Assembly: GCA_964475165.1 (NCBI GenBank)
Contig: CAYYVN010000003.1
Location: forward strand, 117,936 to 181,935
Direction: 5' to 3'
Source of the DNA: CAYUHK01 sp964475165
GTDB taxonomy: Bacteria; Verrucomicrobiota; Kiritimatiellia; JAAZAB01
Length of the DNA stretch: 64,000 nt
Position numbers and translations under genes: made by a program. Under the pieces are notes generated by a model. That model was given only the letters and a program-made list of their open reading frames with translations, did not search any database and had not been told where the DNA came from. Positions 1 through 9,050 of this stretch are shown piece by piece; position 1 is the stretch's first letter; each line of letters starts with the position of its first letter.

Positions 1-1
1 A

Positions 2-1051
2 CGCCCGGTGGATAAAATCTTGCCGAACGGCTTGAATGTGGAGCGCTTCCTGGTGCGCCATGAATCGGAAAACCTGCACAAAATCTACAAGGAAAAAATC
101 CATCGCTTCGTGATGGGGCATTTCTTTCCCAGCTACAGCTTCGACCTGGAGCGCACGGTTTATTTCTTTACTTCCGGCCGCTACGAATATCGCAATAAAG
201 GTTTCGATCTGACCCTCGAAGCCCTGGCGCGTTTGAATTACCGCCTCAAACAAGCGCGCCAGGATTTGACGATCGTCATGTTCATCATTTCCCGTCAGCC
301 CTTCCGCTCCATCAACGCCGATGTCTTGAACAACAAAGTCATGCTTGAGGAATTGAGCCGCACCTGCGCGGCCATCAAGGATCAGGCCGGCGAACGCCTT
401 TTCAAGGCCGCCGCCGCCGGCCAGATGCCCGATATGAACACCCTCATTGATGATTATTGGCGCCTGCGCCTCAGACGCATCATGCAGGCTTGGCGCACGC
501 CGCACCTGCCCTATATCGTCACCCATGACATGGTCGACAACGATCATGATGAAGTCCTGAATCAAATGCGCTCATCGAGCCTGGTTAATCGGCCGGATGA
601 TGCCGTCAAAATCGTTTATCACCCGGATTTCATCACCACCAGTAACCCGCTCTTCGGCATGGAATATGAACAGTTTGTCCGCGGCTGCAATCTCGGACTC
701 TTCCCGAGCTATTATGAGCCTTGGGGCTACACTCCCCTGGAGTGTCTGGCGCGGGGCATTCCGGCGGTGACCTCGGATCTGGCCGGCTTTGGCAGTTATA
801 TCCTCAATCTGGCGCCGGATTGCCAACAGCGTGGTTTATATGTGCTGCGGCGGCGCTATCAAGCCTACGATAAAGCGGCCGAGGATCTGGCCAATCATCT
901 ATGGCAAAGCATTCAGCTGGAATTGAAAGATCGCATCTCCATGCGCTATCGCGCCCAGGAACTGGCCGAGCAGTTTGACTGGAAACATTTGAGCTGTTTT
1001 TATCTGGAAGCCCATCTGATGGCGCTGACCCATCTGGCCGACCAGCTCTGA
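2..1051 (+). CDS. Glycogen synthase, GT3 type, C-terminal part (5' truncated)
   Basis: The open frame runs in from the left edge, so the N-terminus is missing; the first visible codons read R-P-V-D-K-I-L-P-N-G-L-N-V. The segment FFTSGRYEYRNKGFD and the motif FPSYYEPWGYTPLEC, with the two glutamates used by retaining GT-B enzymes, are characteristic of the animal/fungal-type (GT3) glycogen synthases also found in Bacteroidetes and some PVC bacteria, rather than bacterial GlgA. It should elongate alpha-1,4-glucan from a nucleotide-glucose donor in the cytoplasm. About 349 residues are visible, roughly the C-terminal half of the family's 600-700. The donor sugar cannot be told from this part. 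Confidence 0.88.
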   Translation, partial: RPVDKILPNGLNVERFLVRHESENLHKIYKEKIHRFVMGHFFPSYSFDLERTVYFFTSGRYEYRNKGFDLTLEALARLNYRLKQARQDLTIVMFIISRQPFRSINADVLNNKVMLEELSRTCAAIKDQAGERLFKAAAAGQMPDMNTLIDDYWRLRLRRIMQAWRTPHLPYIVTHDMVDNDHDEVLNQMRSSSLVNRPDDAVKIVYHPDFITTSNPLFGMEYEQFVRGCNLGLFPSYYEPWGYTPLECLARGIPAVTSDLAGFGSYILNLAPDCQQRGLYVLRRRYQAYDKAAEDLANHLWQSIQLELKDRISMRYRAQELAEQFDWKHLSCFYLEAHLMALTHLADQL

Positions 1052-1104
1052 GCGGCGCGCCATTCGGCTTGAGTCTGGCGCCGGCAGCCGATATCCTTCT
1101 GCCC

Positions 1105-3735
1105 ATGAGCGTGCAACGTGTTCTGGTATGGTCTGGCTTGCTGAGCCTGCTATTATGGGCTTGGTTATCCTGGCCGCTCCCGCGTTATATGACGAGCGGC
1201 ATTTCCAGCGGGGCTGGCCTGGAAGCCACCAGTTTGCAACCGCTGCAGCCGGGGGATCACCTGCAATTCCTGTACTATTGCCGGCTGGCGCAGGACATGT
1301 TGGCTGGCCAGACACCCCTCTTCTATAATCTCTACGAATTTCATACCGGGGCCGATAGCAGCTGTTTTCAGCCGGACACTTATTATTTCCCCTTTTCTTT
1401 TCTGTATGCCGCGGGAGCCTGGCTGGTCGGTATGGCCGGCGGCTGGAATCTGGCTGGTTTCCTTTCGCTCTGGGGCACCTGTCTTTTCACCTGGCTGCTG
1501 GCACGGCGCTATGTGCCCCAAGCTTGGCTCGCCGGCCTGGCCGGCGGTCTGGCTATGGCCTTGCCCTTTCGCTGGATCAATCTCTGTGGCGGCAGCCCGG
1601 CCGGTATGGCCATGATGTGGATTCCGGCGCTGTGGCTGGGCTTGGATATAGCCATTCGCGATAAAGCCAGCCGCGGCGGCTGGTTGGCCGGCTTGGCCAT
1701 TCTGCTGGCCCGCTGGACCGATATGCATGTCTTTTTTTTCGGGGCGCTGAGCATCCCCTGCTGGGGTTTGCTGGCCTTAAGCGCGGAGGATAAGGCCTGG
1801 TGTTCAGGCGCCACCTGGCGCGCCATATCCCGCGCGCTCCTGCCCACGGCAGGGCTGGCGCTGGTGGCCTTGATCTTGCCGCTGCTGTTTGAGGCCCTGA
1901 CCCATAGCGTCATAGGCGCGGCCACACCAGCGGCTCAACGCACCTGGTCGGAGATCACCCTCTACTCACCAAAATGGCAAGGACTCTTCGCCTGGCGAGA
2001 CCTGGATGTCTCCAACCACATTTTCATTGGCTACGCCGCACCCGCCATCATCGTGCTGGGCTGGCTGATCCTATTAAGTCGTCTGCGGCGCGAACGTCCG
2101 CTGCCCTGGCGCCGCTTGTTCTGGGCGGCGCTCATCGGGGCTGGTCTGCTCGGCATCATTATGCTGGCACTGGGCACGCGCGGACCGGGCCAGGGCGTAC
2201 TCTTCAAGCTGGTCCATAGGTGGATCCCCGCCTATGGCCTGGTGCGCCAACCGGCCAAGATCTTCTGCCTGATGCCGCCCCTGCTGGCTTTAGGTGTGGC
2301 TGGCGCCCTGGCGCTTATCCTGGAGCGGCTCAGCTGGCGCGGGGCGCAGCTGTGGTTGCCGCTCTTGGTCGGCGCATTGATCTGTACGGAATATGGGCTG
2401 CGCATCCACCCGATCATTGCGATATTGGATCAAGAGCAGGCGGCTTATGCGGCGGTGGCCCAGGATATCCAGCAGGCCAGCGCCGACCAAGCGACCGTCC
2501 CGCGCCCCGGCCAGGCTGGCATGCTGGTCTTGCCGCTCTGGCCGGGCGATTCTCACTACACATCCATCTATCAACATTTCGCTCTGCAGTATCGCATCCG
2601 CATGCTGAATGGCTATTCGCCGGTGGTGCCCGGCGATTATAAAGAGCGCGTGTTCCAACCTCTGGCCAGTATCAATCAAGGCTGTTTATCCGCGCCCCAG
2701 CTGGCCTTGCTGCGCGAGATGAATGTGGGCTATATTCTGCTGCACGAAGATCTCTTCCCGGAAAAAGTCAGTCCTTTTCCCGTCACTTTCACCCTGCAGC
2801 AGCTGCTCAACCATCCCTGGCTGCATCTCTTGAAGCAGGATGGCCCAGTCTGGGCTTTTAAGATCCGGCCGGAGCCCCGCCCGGTGACGGCCGGGCAGGG
2901 TCTCTCCTGGAAAAGCTTGGGGACGACGCAGCGCTGGGAGGCCGAAGCCTGCCCTGGCAACAACACAAAAATTATGGACGCCACCGCCAGCGGCACGGGT
3001 TATGTGACTCTCGGCCCCAGCAATGACTTGAGTATCCCGCCGCTTAAATCCTGTTGGGCGCCGGCGCTGCGTTGGCTGATCCGCCTGCGCGGCCAGGGCC
3101 AGCTGGCCCCCACCTTGAGCATAGATGAGTGTCGCCAGGCGCTGGATCCCTATCAGATCAACTCTGCGGCCTGGAGCTGGCTCAGCCTGCCGATCACCCC
3201 GGCGGCGGTCAAGCAGGGCGACTTCAACGCGCACGCGCTTAGTCTGGAATGTTTGCAAGGCGAGTTGGATCTAGACATCGTCCTGCTCGCCGCCGGCGAA
3301 TGGCCAGCCTTGAGCCTCGGCCAAACCCTCACGATTCCGGCCCCCTGCTTCTTTCATGCCGGCCACATCAACCTCGCGCGCGATAGCGTGATCCTGCGCC
3401 GGACGCAGGTCTCGGATGCATTCGTCTTTTATGGCCCGAAACTGCCCCTGGCCGCCGGGCATTACCAGCTGGCTTTCGTCTTCGACTCTGAGGCTCCCGC
3501 TGGCACTCTCTTAGGTAAAATAAACCTCCGACAGCGGGATGATGATCCGGTGATCTGGAGGCCGGTCACGGCCGGGCAGCCGGCGCTGATTGAGTTCCAG
3601 CTGCAAGAAAACCTGCCCTGGCACCTGGAATTTCGTTTTTTACGCCAGGCCGATATGGAAATCCGATCTGTCAGCTTAACGCGCCTGACCGATCCAGCCA
3701 GCCAGCCGGATGCGGACGTGCCGCGCGGGAATTAG
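1105..3735 (+). CDS. Large multi-spanning membrane protein, possible GT-C-type glycosyltransferase
   Basis: I do not recognise the exact family. From the ATG at 1105 it is 876 residues; an in-frame TTG at 1069 would add 12, and neither has a clear ribosome site. The first half holds about 11-12 hydrophobic segments, starting with a helix near residues 5-25 and a run around 95-260. A large loop follows helix 1 and contains the acidic stretch LQPGDHLQFLYY. The last ~330 residues are soluble and beta-rich. This layout resembles GT-C or YfhO-like membrane glycosyltransferases that take sugars from polyprenyl-phosphate donors, but no diagnostic motif was seen. Genes for GT4 and SGNH proteins follow on the same strand, consistent with surface glycan work. 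Confidence 0.6.
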   Translation: MSVQRVLVWSGLLSLLLWAWLSWPLPRYMTSGISSGAGLEATSLQPLQPGDHLQFLYYCRLAQDMLAGQTPLFYNLYEFHTGADSSCFQPDTYYFPFSFLYAAGAWLVGMAGGWNLAGFLSLWGTCLFTWLLARRYVPQAWLAGLAGGLAMALPFRWINLCGGSPAGMAMMWIPALWLGLDIAIRDKASRGGWLAGLAILLARWTDMHVFFFGALSIPCWGLLALSAEDKAWCSGATWRAISRALLPTAGLALVALILPLLFEALTHSVIGAATPAAQRTWSEITLYSPKWQGLFAWRDLDVSNHIFIGYAAPAIIVLGWLILLSRLRRERPLPWRRLFWAALIGAGLLGIIMLALGTRGPGQGVLFKLVHRWIPAYGLVRQPAKIFCLMPPLLALGVAGALALILERLSWRGAQLWLPLLVGALICTEYGLRIHPIIAILDQEQAAYAAVAQDIQQASADQATVPRPGQAGMLVLPLWPGDSHYTSIYQHFALQYRIRMLNGYSPVVPGDYKERVFQPLASINQGCLSAPQLALLREMNVGYILLHEDLFPEKVSPFPVTFTLQQLLNHPWLHLLKQDGPVWAFKIRPEPRPVTAGQGLSWKSLGTTQRWEAEACPGNNTKIMDATASGTGYVTLGPSNDLSIPPLKSCWAPALRWLIRLRGQGQLAPTLSIDECRQALDPYQINSAAWSWLSLPITPAAVKQGDFNAHALSLECLQGELDLDIVLLAAGEWPALSLGQTLTIPAPCFFHAGHINLARDSVILRRTQVSDAFVFYGPKLPLAAGHYQLAFVFDSEAPAGTLLGKINLRQRDDDPVIWRPVTAGQPALIEFQLQENLPWHLEFRFLRQADMEIRSVSLTRLTDPASQPDADVPRGN

Positions 3736-3777
3736 GGCTGGACAACGAGCGCGGGCTCCTGTTTCAATATCAAAAAC

Positions 3778-4227
3778 ATGAAGATTTTCGTGGCTAACCA
3801 GAATCGGACCGCTGACCTGGGAGCTGTGATCCGCCAAGCGGCCCAAACCCGCCAACGCGGCGCCCAAGTCCCCCTGTTGGATCCGCCTGCCCTCAGCGCC
3901 CTGGCCCTGGCGCGCGCGCGTTCCGAGGCCGAATACCTCAAGGAATTGCTGCGCTTGATGCCTTATCGCAGCGCGGTGAACACCCTGGATTTTGATATTC
4001 CCCGTCAACCCGGGGTTTGGGGCTGGATCATGAGCCGCCTGAAAGCCTTCTTTTGGAAACTCCTGCGCTATCAGCACGACCGGATTTTATTCCGGCAAAA
4101 CCTGATCAACGAAACAGGCGTCAGCGCGTTGGAATATGAGAGTGCCCTGCGCCAAAAAAACATAGCTGAGCTTGATCAGCGTCTGCGGCGCTTGGAAGCG
4201 CTGGCCCAGTTGGAGACAAGCTCATGA
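3778..4227 (+). CDS. Small hypothetical protein with C-terminal coiled coil
   Basis: This 149-residue protein is unrecognised. It begins MKIFVANQNRTADLG, has a basic-aromatic middle (WIMSRLKAFFWKLLRYQHDR) and ends in a heptad-rich stretch suited to a short coiled coil. The aromatic middle could be an amphipathic membrane-associated helix. Its stop overlaps the start of the GT4 gene in an ATGA, so the two are probably translationally coupled; this suggests an accessory or membrane-recruiting partner of that glycosyltransferase. No signal peptide and no catalytic motif were seen. Confidence 0.62.
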   Translation: MKIFVANQNRTADLGAVIRQAAQTRQRGAQVPLLDPPALSALALARARSEAEYLKELLRLMPYRSAVNTLDFDIPRQPGVWGWIMSRLKAFFWKLLRYQHDRILFRQNLINETGVSALEYESALRQKNIAELDQRLRRLEALAQLETSS

Positions 4228-5363
4228 ACAATCCCGGCGTGCGCCGCCCGGCGGCTTCATCCAGCGCGGCCATTCACCAGGTCCTGGCCGGTTATGCCGA
4301 TGGCGACGCCATTTCCCAGCAAGCCCTTCTGCTGCGCAGGATTTTCAGGGACTGGGGCTATGCCTCCGATATCTATGCCGAGAGCGCGCATGTCTCACCC
4401 AGTTTACAGGGCGACTGCCGGCCCTTGCGCGACTATGCCGGGCGGGCGGGCGATATATGTATGCACCACTTTGGCATCGACTCGCCAGCGGCCGCTGTTT
4501 TCAGGGCAACGCCGGCCCATAAAATCATGATCTATCATAATATCACTCCCGCCGACTACTTCGTGGGGTTCGATGATGGCGTGGCCGCACAGTTGCAGGC
4601 GGCGCGGGAAAATCTGCGCGCCACCGCGCAGCAAGCCGATCAAGTTTGGACTGTATCGCAATTCAACGCCACCGAGCTGACGGCGCTCGGCCTTGAGAAT
4701 GTGAAAATCTTCAGGCTCATGCTGGCGGCCGAAACGCTGGCGATAGCGCCGGACCCCAGGATTCTTGGTAGGCTGGCCGGCCCTCTCCAAAACATTCTTT
4801 TCGTGGGGCGCATTGCGCCCAATAAGCGCCTGGAAGACTTGATCCTGGCCTTCGCTTGCTATAATAAGGCCATTAATCCCTATAGTCGCCTGATCATCGT
4901 CGGCTCCAAACGGAGTGCGCCACGCTACTACACGATGTTGCGCCTGTTGGTCGGCGATCTGGTTATACCCAATGTCTGTTTTGAGGGTTTCGCCGCGCCA
5001 GCTGGGCGCGCGGCTTACTATCGGCTGGCTGATTTGTTCATATCGCCCAGCGAACACGAGGGCTATTGCCTGCCCCTGCTGGAAGCCATGCATTATGATG
5101 TGCCGGTGATCGCCCGCCAGGCTGGTGGTATGCCCGAGGCGCTGCAGGGCGCAGGCATCATGTATGATGGCCTAGCGCCGGAGGAGCTGGCTGAGTTGAT
5201 GCATCTGGCGCTGAGCGATGCCGCCTTGCGTGCCACGGTGCGGCGCTCACAGGAGGAACGCATGCGCCAGATAAGCCAACGCGCGGCGGCTGCGGAATTG
5301 CAAACTCTGCTGGCCGAATATCTGCCGGCAACTGGAGTCCATCAGATTCGTACCAAACCTTAG
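4224..5363 (+). CDS. Glycosyltransferase family 4
   Basis: This is a 379-residue GT-B fold retaining glycosyltransferase. The C-terminal nucleotide-sugar domain shows the strand ILFVGRIAPNKRLEDLI and the E-x7-E signature in EHEGYCLPLLEAM, followed by a typical PVIARQAGGMPEAL. The N-terminal half has HHFGIDSPAA and YHNITPADYF, as in GT4 enzymes acting on lipid-linked or surface saccharides. It is coupled by ATGA to the coiled-coil gene upstream and is followed after 13 bp by an SGNH lipoprotein. Donor and acceptor sugars cannot be predicted. Confidence 0.88.
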   Translation: MNNPGVRRPAASSSAAIHQVLAGYADGDAISQQALLLRRIFRDWGYASDIYAESAHVSPSLQGDCRPLRDYAGRAGDICMHHFGIDSPAAAVFRATPAHKIMIYHNITPADYFVGFDDGVAAQLQAARENLRATAQQADQVWTVSQFNATELTALGLENVKIFRLMLAAETLAIAPDPRILGRLAGPLQNILFVGRIAPNKRLEDLILAFACYNKAINPYSRLIIVGSKRSAPRYYTMLRLLVGDLVIPNVCFEGFAAPAGRAAYYRLADLFISPSEHEGYCLPLLEAMHYDVPVIARQAGGMPEALQGAGIMYDGLAPEELAELMHLALSDAALRATVRRSQEERMRQISQRAAAAELQTLLAEYLPATGVHQIRTKP

Positions 5364-5376
5364 GAAAGGAAAATCC

Positions 5377-6042
5377 ATGCCCTTGATGATAATGCGCCAA
5401 GGTCGCTGGCTGGGCCCGGCGGGAATGCTGCTGGCCAGTCTTTTACTGCTGGGTTGTAATGGTGGTGATGGCGGGGGTCAATGGAGCGAGCAGGATTTCG
5501 GCCCCAACAATCAGAATATCTGCCTGGCCCTCGGCGACAGCATCACCGCCGGCAGCTGCTTGCCCAATTACAGCCTCGGCTATATCCCTAAACTGGCCGA
5601 GATGCTCCAGAAAAATATCATCAATGTGGCCATCCCCGGATCGGACACCAGCGTGGGCGTGGATATTGTGCATCCGGCGCTGGATCGCACGCTGCCAGGC
5701 TTTCTGCTGGTGCTCTACGGGGTGAATGATCTGATCGTGGGCTATAGTGAAGCTGGCGCATTATATAATCTGCGGACCATCGTCCGCGCCGCCCAAGATA
5801 ACCATACCGTGCCCATCATTGCCACGCTGACGCCGGTCAGCGGCTCCTATATCGGCTTGATCAGCGGCATCAAACGCTTGAATGCCGGCATCCGGCAATT
5901 GGCGGATGAGGAAGGCGCCTATTTGGTGGACTTGGAAAAAGCGCTGGCCTGGGATCCCGCCTATCTGTTAGCCGATGGCCTGCACCCCAATGCCATGGGC
6001 AACGTGATCATGGCAGCGGAATTTTATGATATCCTCCATTAA
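5377..6042 (+). CDS. SGNH/GDSL-family hydrolase, predicted lipoprotein
   Basis: The 221-residue protein has a lipoprotein signal: a basic start, a hydrophobic core and the lipobox LLLLGC near residue 28. After a Gly-rich linker comes block I, LALGDSITAGS, with the nucleophilic Ser. YGVNDLI supplies the block III Asn and DGLHPNAMG the block V Asp/His, so the active site appears complete. Such enzymes remove acyl groups from sugars or lipids; an envelope or glycan deacylase is the likely role. A good ribosome site, AAAGGAAA, precedes the ATG. The next gene begins 3 bp after its stop. Confidence 0.86.
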   Translation: MPLMIMRQGRWLGPAGMLLASLLLLGCNGGDGGGQWSEQDFGPNNQNICLALGDSITAGSCLPNYSLGYIPKLAEMLQKNIINVAIPGSDTSVGVDIVHPALDRTLPGFLLVLYGVNDLIVGYSEAGALYNLRTIVRAAQDNHTVPIIATLTPVSGSYIGLISGIKRLNAGIRQLADEEGAYLVDLEKALAWDPAYLLADGLHPNAMGNVIMAAEFYDILH

Positions 6043-6044
6043 GC

Positions 6045-6854
6045 ATGCAGCCTGAATTCGCAGATATCGAAACCGCCTCCGCGGCTTACGCCGAGCGCTT
6101 CGCCGGACGCACCGGCGCCTGGATGCTGCGGGTGCAGGAAAGGATCGTACTCGCCTGGTTGCGGGAGCGGCGCGGGGCGACCATCCTGGATGTCGGCGGC
6201 GGACATGGCCAGTTGGCCGTGCCCCTCTGCCGGGAAGGCTTCCCCGTCACCGTCATCGCCAGTGCGGCGGCGGGGCGCCAGCGCATTGCCACCTGGGTGG
6301 ATAGTGGGCGCTGTAATTTCCTGGTGGGTGATTTGCTGGCTCTGCCCTACGCGGATCAAGCTTTTGATATCGTCTTATGTTTTCGGCTGCTGACGCATTG
6401 CGCGCGCTGGCCACAATTGATCGCCGAGCTCTGCCGGGTGGCGCGGGAGGCGGTGATCATTGATTATCCCACGCAACAGAGCCTGAACTGGCTGGCGCCG
6501 CGCTTCTTCCAAGCCAAGAAAAAACTGGAGGGCAACACGCGCACTTTTCGCCTCTTCCGGCATGTGGAGCTCCAGGATGAATTCAAGCGCTGCGGGTTTC
6601 GGGCCGGCCGCCGCACGGGTCAATTTATGCTACCCATGGTGCTGCATCGTATCTTGCAATGCCAGAAGCTTTCCGCCGGGCTGGAGAGCGGCTGGCGGTG
6701 GCTGGGCTGTACGCGGCGCTGGGGCTCGCCGGTGATTATGGAAATGCTGCGGCCACCGGAGCCGGATAGCCAGCCTCAAGATCGTAAGCGCCCGCGACCG
6801 CCCAACGATCCCGAACAGAATAAGCCGGCGCAGCTTGACACAAACCAGCCATGA
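6045..6854 (+). CDS. Class I SAM-dependent methyltransferase
   Basis: The 269-residue Rossmann methyltransferase has motif I in ILDVGGGHGQLAVPL (around residues 46-60) and the acidic LPYADQAFDIVLCF characteristic of the Methyltransf_11/UbiE-like group. The last ~35 residues are charged and Pro-rich, probably disordered. It overlaps the following epimerase/dehydratase gene in an ATGA and follows the SGNH gene closely, so it belongs to the same transcription unit. The substrate is unknown; a lipid carrier or sugar is plausible from context. Confidence 0.82.
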   Translation: MQPEFADIETASAAYAERFAGRTGAWMLRVQERIVLAWLRERRGATILDVGGGHGQLAVPLCREGFPVTVIASAAAGRQRIATWVDSGRCNFLVGDLLALPYADQAFDIVLCFRLLTHCARWPQLIAELCRVAREAVIIDYPTQQSLNWLAPRFFQAKKKLEGNTRTFRLFRHVELQDEFKRCGFRAGRRTGQFMLPMVLHRILQCQKLSAGLESGWRWLGCTRRWGSPVIMEMLRPPEPDSQPQDRKRPRPPNDPEQNKPAQLDTNQP

Positions 6855-7879
6855 ATGCACCCACCATAGCGCCCGGCACAACCGTGCTCGTCACCGGAGC
6901 CACCGGCTTCACCGGCACGGTCTTGGTTCGTAAACTAGCCGCGGCTGGCCTGCGCATCCAGGCCATCGCCCGCGCTTCCTCCAACTTGCAGCCCCTGGCT
7001 GATCTGGATATTCGCTGGTTCCGGGGCGAGGTCTATGATCCGGCCCTGGTGACGGAGGCGGCGCGGGAGGCGCGCTATATTTTTCACCTGGCCACAGCCT
7101 ACCGCGAAGCCAAACATGCCGATGAAGTTTATCGCCGGGTGCACCTCCTCAGCACCCAACTGCTGGCGCAGGCCGCGCTGGCCAACCAGGGCTTCCAGCG
7201 TTTCGTGCATATTTCCACCGTAGGCGTTATGGGGCATATCGCCCAGCCGCCGGCCGACGAAACAGCGCCCCTGAACCCCGGAGATATCTATCAGGCCACC
7301 AAGGCGGAAGCGGAAGTGTGGCTGCGGGATTTTGCGGCGCAAGCGGGGCTCCCCATCAGCGTGCTGCGACCAGCAGCCATTTATGGCCCGGGCGACAGGC
7401 GCCTGTTGAAATTCTTCCGCATGGCCAGCCGGCGCTGGCTGATTCTGCTGGGCCGCGGACCGGGCCTCTATCACCTGATCCATGTTGATGATCTGACGGA
7501 GATCATCATGCTGGCGGCCACGCATCCGGCCGCGCTGAATGAAGTGTTCATCTGCGGTAATCCGCAATGCGTCACGCTGGAAGAGATGGCCCGGGTCGTC
7601 GCCGCCACCCTCGGACGCCATTTTCGCGTGGTGCATCTGCCGGCCGCGCCATTTTTCCTGGCCGCCGATATCTGCGAGGGGCTCTGCCGCAAAGTCGGCC
7701 TGGAGCCGCCCATTCATCGGCGGCGGCTGGCCTTTTTCACCAAGGATCGCTCCTTCGATACTCGCAAGCTGCGCACCCGCCTGGGATACCAGGTACGGCA
7801 TAGCAACGCCAGCGGCCTGGCCGAGGTCACCCGCTGGTATAGCGCGCAAGGCTGGCTACCACCCGTCAGCACCAGCTGA
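6851..7879 (+). CDS. NAD-dependent epimerase/dehydratase (extended SDR)
   Basis: A 342-residue extended short-chain dehydrogenase. The N-terminal NAD(P)-binding motif is VTGATGFTG, and the catalytic pair appears as YQATK with the preceding Ser/Thr in HISTVGV. AIYGPGDRRLLKFF is typical of nucleotide-sugar epimerases and of the 3-beta-hydroxysteroid/NSDHL-like branch. The sequence is closer to the NSDHL/hopanoid HpnA-like subgroup than to GalE, but this is not decisive. The start overlaps the methyltransferase stop (ATGA). It converges on the flippase-like gene with only 15 bp between them. Confidence 0.84.
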   Translation: MNAPTIAPGTTVLVTGATGFTGTVLVRKLAAAGLRIQAIARASSNLQPLADLDIRWFRGEVYDPALVTEAAREARYIFHLATAYREAKHADEVYRRVHLLSTQLLAQAALANQGFQRFVHISTVGVMGHIAQPPADETAPLNPGDIYQATKAEAEVWLRDFAAQAGLPISVLRPAAIYGPGDRRLLKFFRMASRRWLILLGRGPGLYHLIHVDDLTEIIMLAATHPAALNEVFICGNPQCVTLEEMARVVAATLGRHFRVVHLPAAPFFLAADICEGLCRKVGLEPPIHRRRLAFFTKDRSFDTRKLRTRLGYQVRHSNASGLAEVTRWYSAQGWLPPVSTS

Positions 7880-7894
7880 ATAAGCCGCCGGCCG

Positions 7895-8929
7895 TTACGA
7901 GGGAGCTGCGCCAGGCTTCTGGCTGGCGCCGGCAGCGGCGGGAGCTTTATCGCACAGATAGATGATCCCGCCCACGGCCGTGGTTAGAATGGTCAGGAGC
8001 GAGACGGTGAAGGAGATCACGAAAGCATCCGCGGCACTCACGCCGACCATGACAAAAAAGGCTACAAAACTGCCCTCGCGCACCCCCAGACCGCTGAAAG
8101 CCACCGGCAACATCACCAGCACCATAATCAGCGGAATGAACATAAAATAATAGAGGATGGGAATATGCACCTGGAAGCTTTCGGCGACACCATAGAAAAT
8201 CAAAACCCTGATCACCTGCATGAGGATCGAAAGCCCAAACGACCAGGCCAGCCGGCCGGGATACTGACGATACTCCAGACAGGCCCGCACGCCGGCCTGA
8301 ATACGCTCGTTGAGCCGCCAGCGCGTGAGCGGCTGTACCAGGCGCTGATCGATCCAGCGCCGCGTGGCCGCGCGGCCCAGCCAGCCCACCAGCAATAGCC
8401 CCACCACCATCGCTGCCACCAGCAGGGCGCGATGATGCACCCAGCCAAAGCGGTCGCCCGCCACCCAGGCGCTCAGTCCGGCCAGCACCATCAGCGCCAG
8501 CCCGGACATAATGCGATCCACCACCATGGAGGAGACCGTCCGCGCCAGCCCGGTGGGGGTGCGCGCCAGATAATAACCGCGGACGATATCGGCGCTGACG
8601 CTGGAAGGCAGGATCAAACCCCAGAACCCGCCCACATAATTGATGATAAAGAGCCGCCCGAAAGAAACCCGAGCCCCTTTGGCCCGGAGCAGCAGCAGCC
8701 ATTTCCAGACACTGAGCACGCGTTCCAGGGTCAATAAAATCACCGCCAGCCCAAGCAGCCACAAGTTGGCCTGCGGCCACAGGCTCCAGCCGCGGCGCCA
8801 GTCCACCAGATGCATGATATAGACCAACAGCAAGAGGCTAACGACGATGCGGACCAGTGGTTTCCAGCGGGCCCGTCCTAATTGTTGCAGGCGTGTTTTC
8901 ATCAGATACCGCATGGTAGCCAGCCGCAT
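7895..8929 (-). CDS. Flippase-like membrane protein (UPF0104/LPG synthase TM-region family)
   Basis: About 344 residues from the ATG chosen here; a TTG four codons upstream is possible. There are about eight hydrophobic helices and family-typical motifs: FINY/FFGLI-like INYVGGFWGLILPSSVSAD, the GLARTVSSMVVDR segment, and the C-terminal GLGVREGSFVAFF. This is the aglycosylated membrane half found in MprF and in stand-alone COG0392 proteins, implicated in lipid or polyprenyl-linked sugar movement. It points away from thrS and converges with the SDR gene. The exact substrate is unknown. Confidence 0.82.
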   Translation of the reverse strand: MRLATMRYLMKTRLQQLGRARWKPLVRIVVSLLLLVYIMHLVDWRRGWSLWPQANLWLLGLAVILLTLERVLSVWKWLLLLRAKGARVSFGRLFIINYVGGFWGLILPSSVSADIVRGYYLARTPTGLARTVSSMVVDRIMSGLALMVLAGLSAWVAGDRFGWVHHRALLVAAMVVGLLLVGWLGRAATRRWIDQRLVQPLTRWRLNERIQAGVRACLEYRQYPGRLAWSFGLSILMQVIRVLIFYGVAESFQVHIPILYYFMFIPLIMVLVMLPVAFSGLGVREGSFVAFFVMVGVSAADAFVISFTVSLLTILTTAVGGIIYLCDKAPAAAGASQKPGAAPS

Positions 8930-8970
8930 TGATCCCGGCAAGGCGGAATAAAGCGCGCGGGGTTTGGAGT

Positions 8971-8999
8971 TGACAGCTCCGGCAGGAAGCCCTAGGGTA
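8971..8999 (+). promoter_or_regulatory. Candidate sigma-70-type promoter of thrS-infC
   Basis: A perfect TTGACA at 8971-8976 is followed after 17 bp by TAGGGT at 8994-8999. The -10 match is weak (3 of 6), but spacing and position fit. Initiation near 9006 would give a ~45-nt leader carrying the hairpin at 9011-9025. Confidence 0.5.
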
Positions 9000-9010
9000 G
9001 TGCCCGTGAA

Positions 9011-9025
9011 GCCCCAGACTGGGGC
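9011..9025 (+). promoter_or_regulatory. Leader hairpin just upstream of the thrS ribosome site
   Basis: GCCCCAGACTGGGGC is a perfect 6-bp GC stem with a 3-nt loop. It lies 11 bp before the AAGGAGAT ribosome site (9037-9044). It could protect the mRNA 5' end or modulate thrS translation. No T-box elements or tRNA-like structure were found, so the role is open. Confidence 0.4.
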
Positions 9026-9050
9026 GGGGATATGCTAAGGAGATGCCACT

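Noticed and set aside
8942..9050. T-box riboswitch or upstream TGS domain for thrS
   Set aside because: No T-box consensus or specifier loop was found, the leader is too short (~45 nt), and an in-frame TAA at 9036 excludes a TGS extension.
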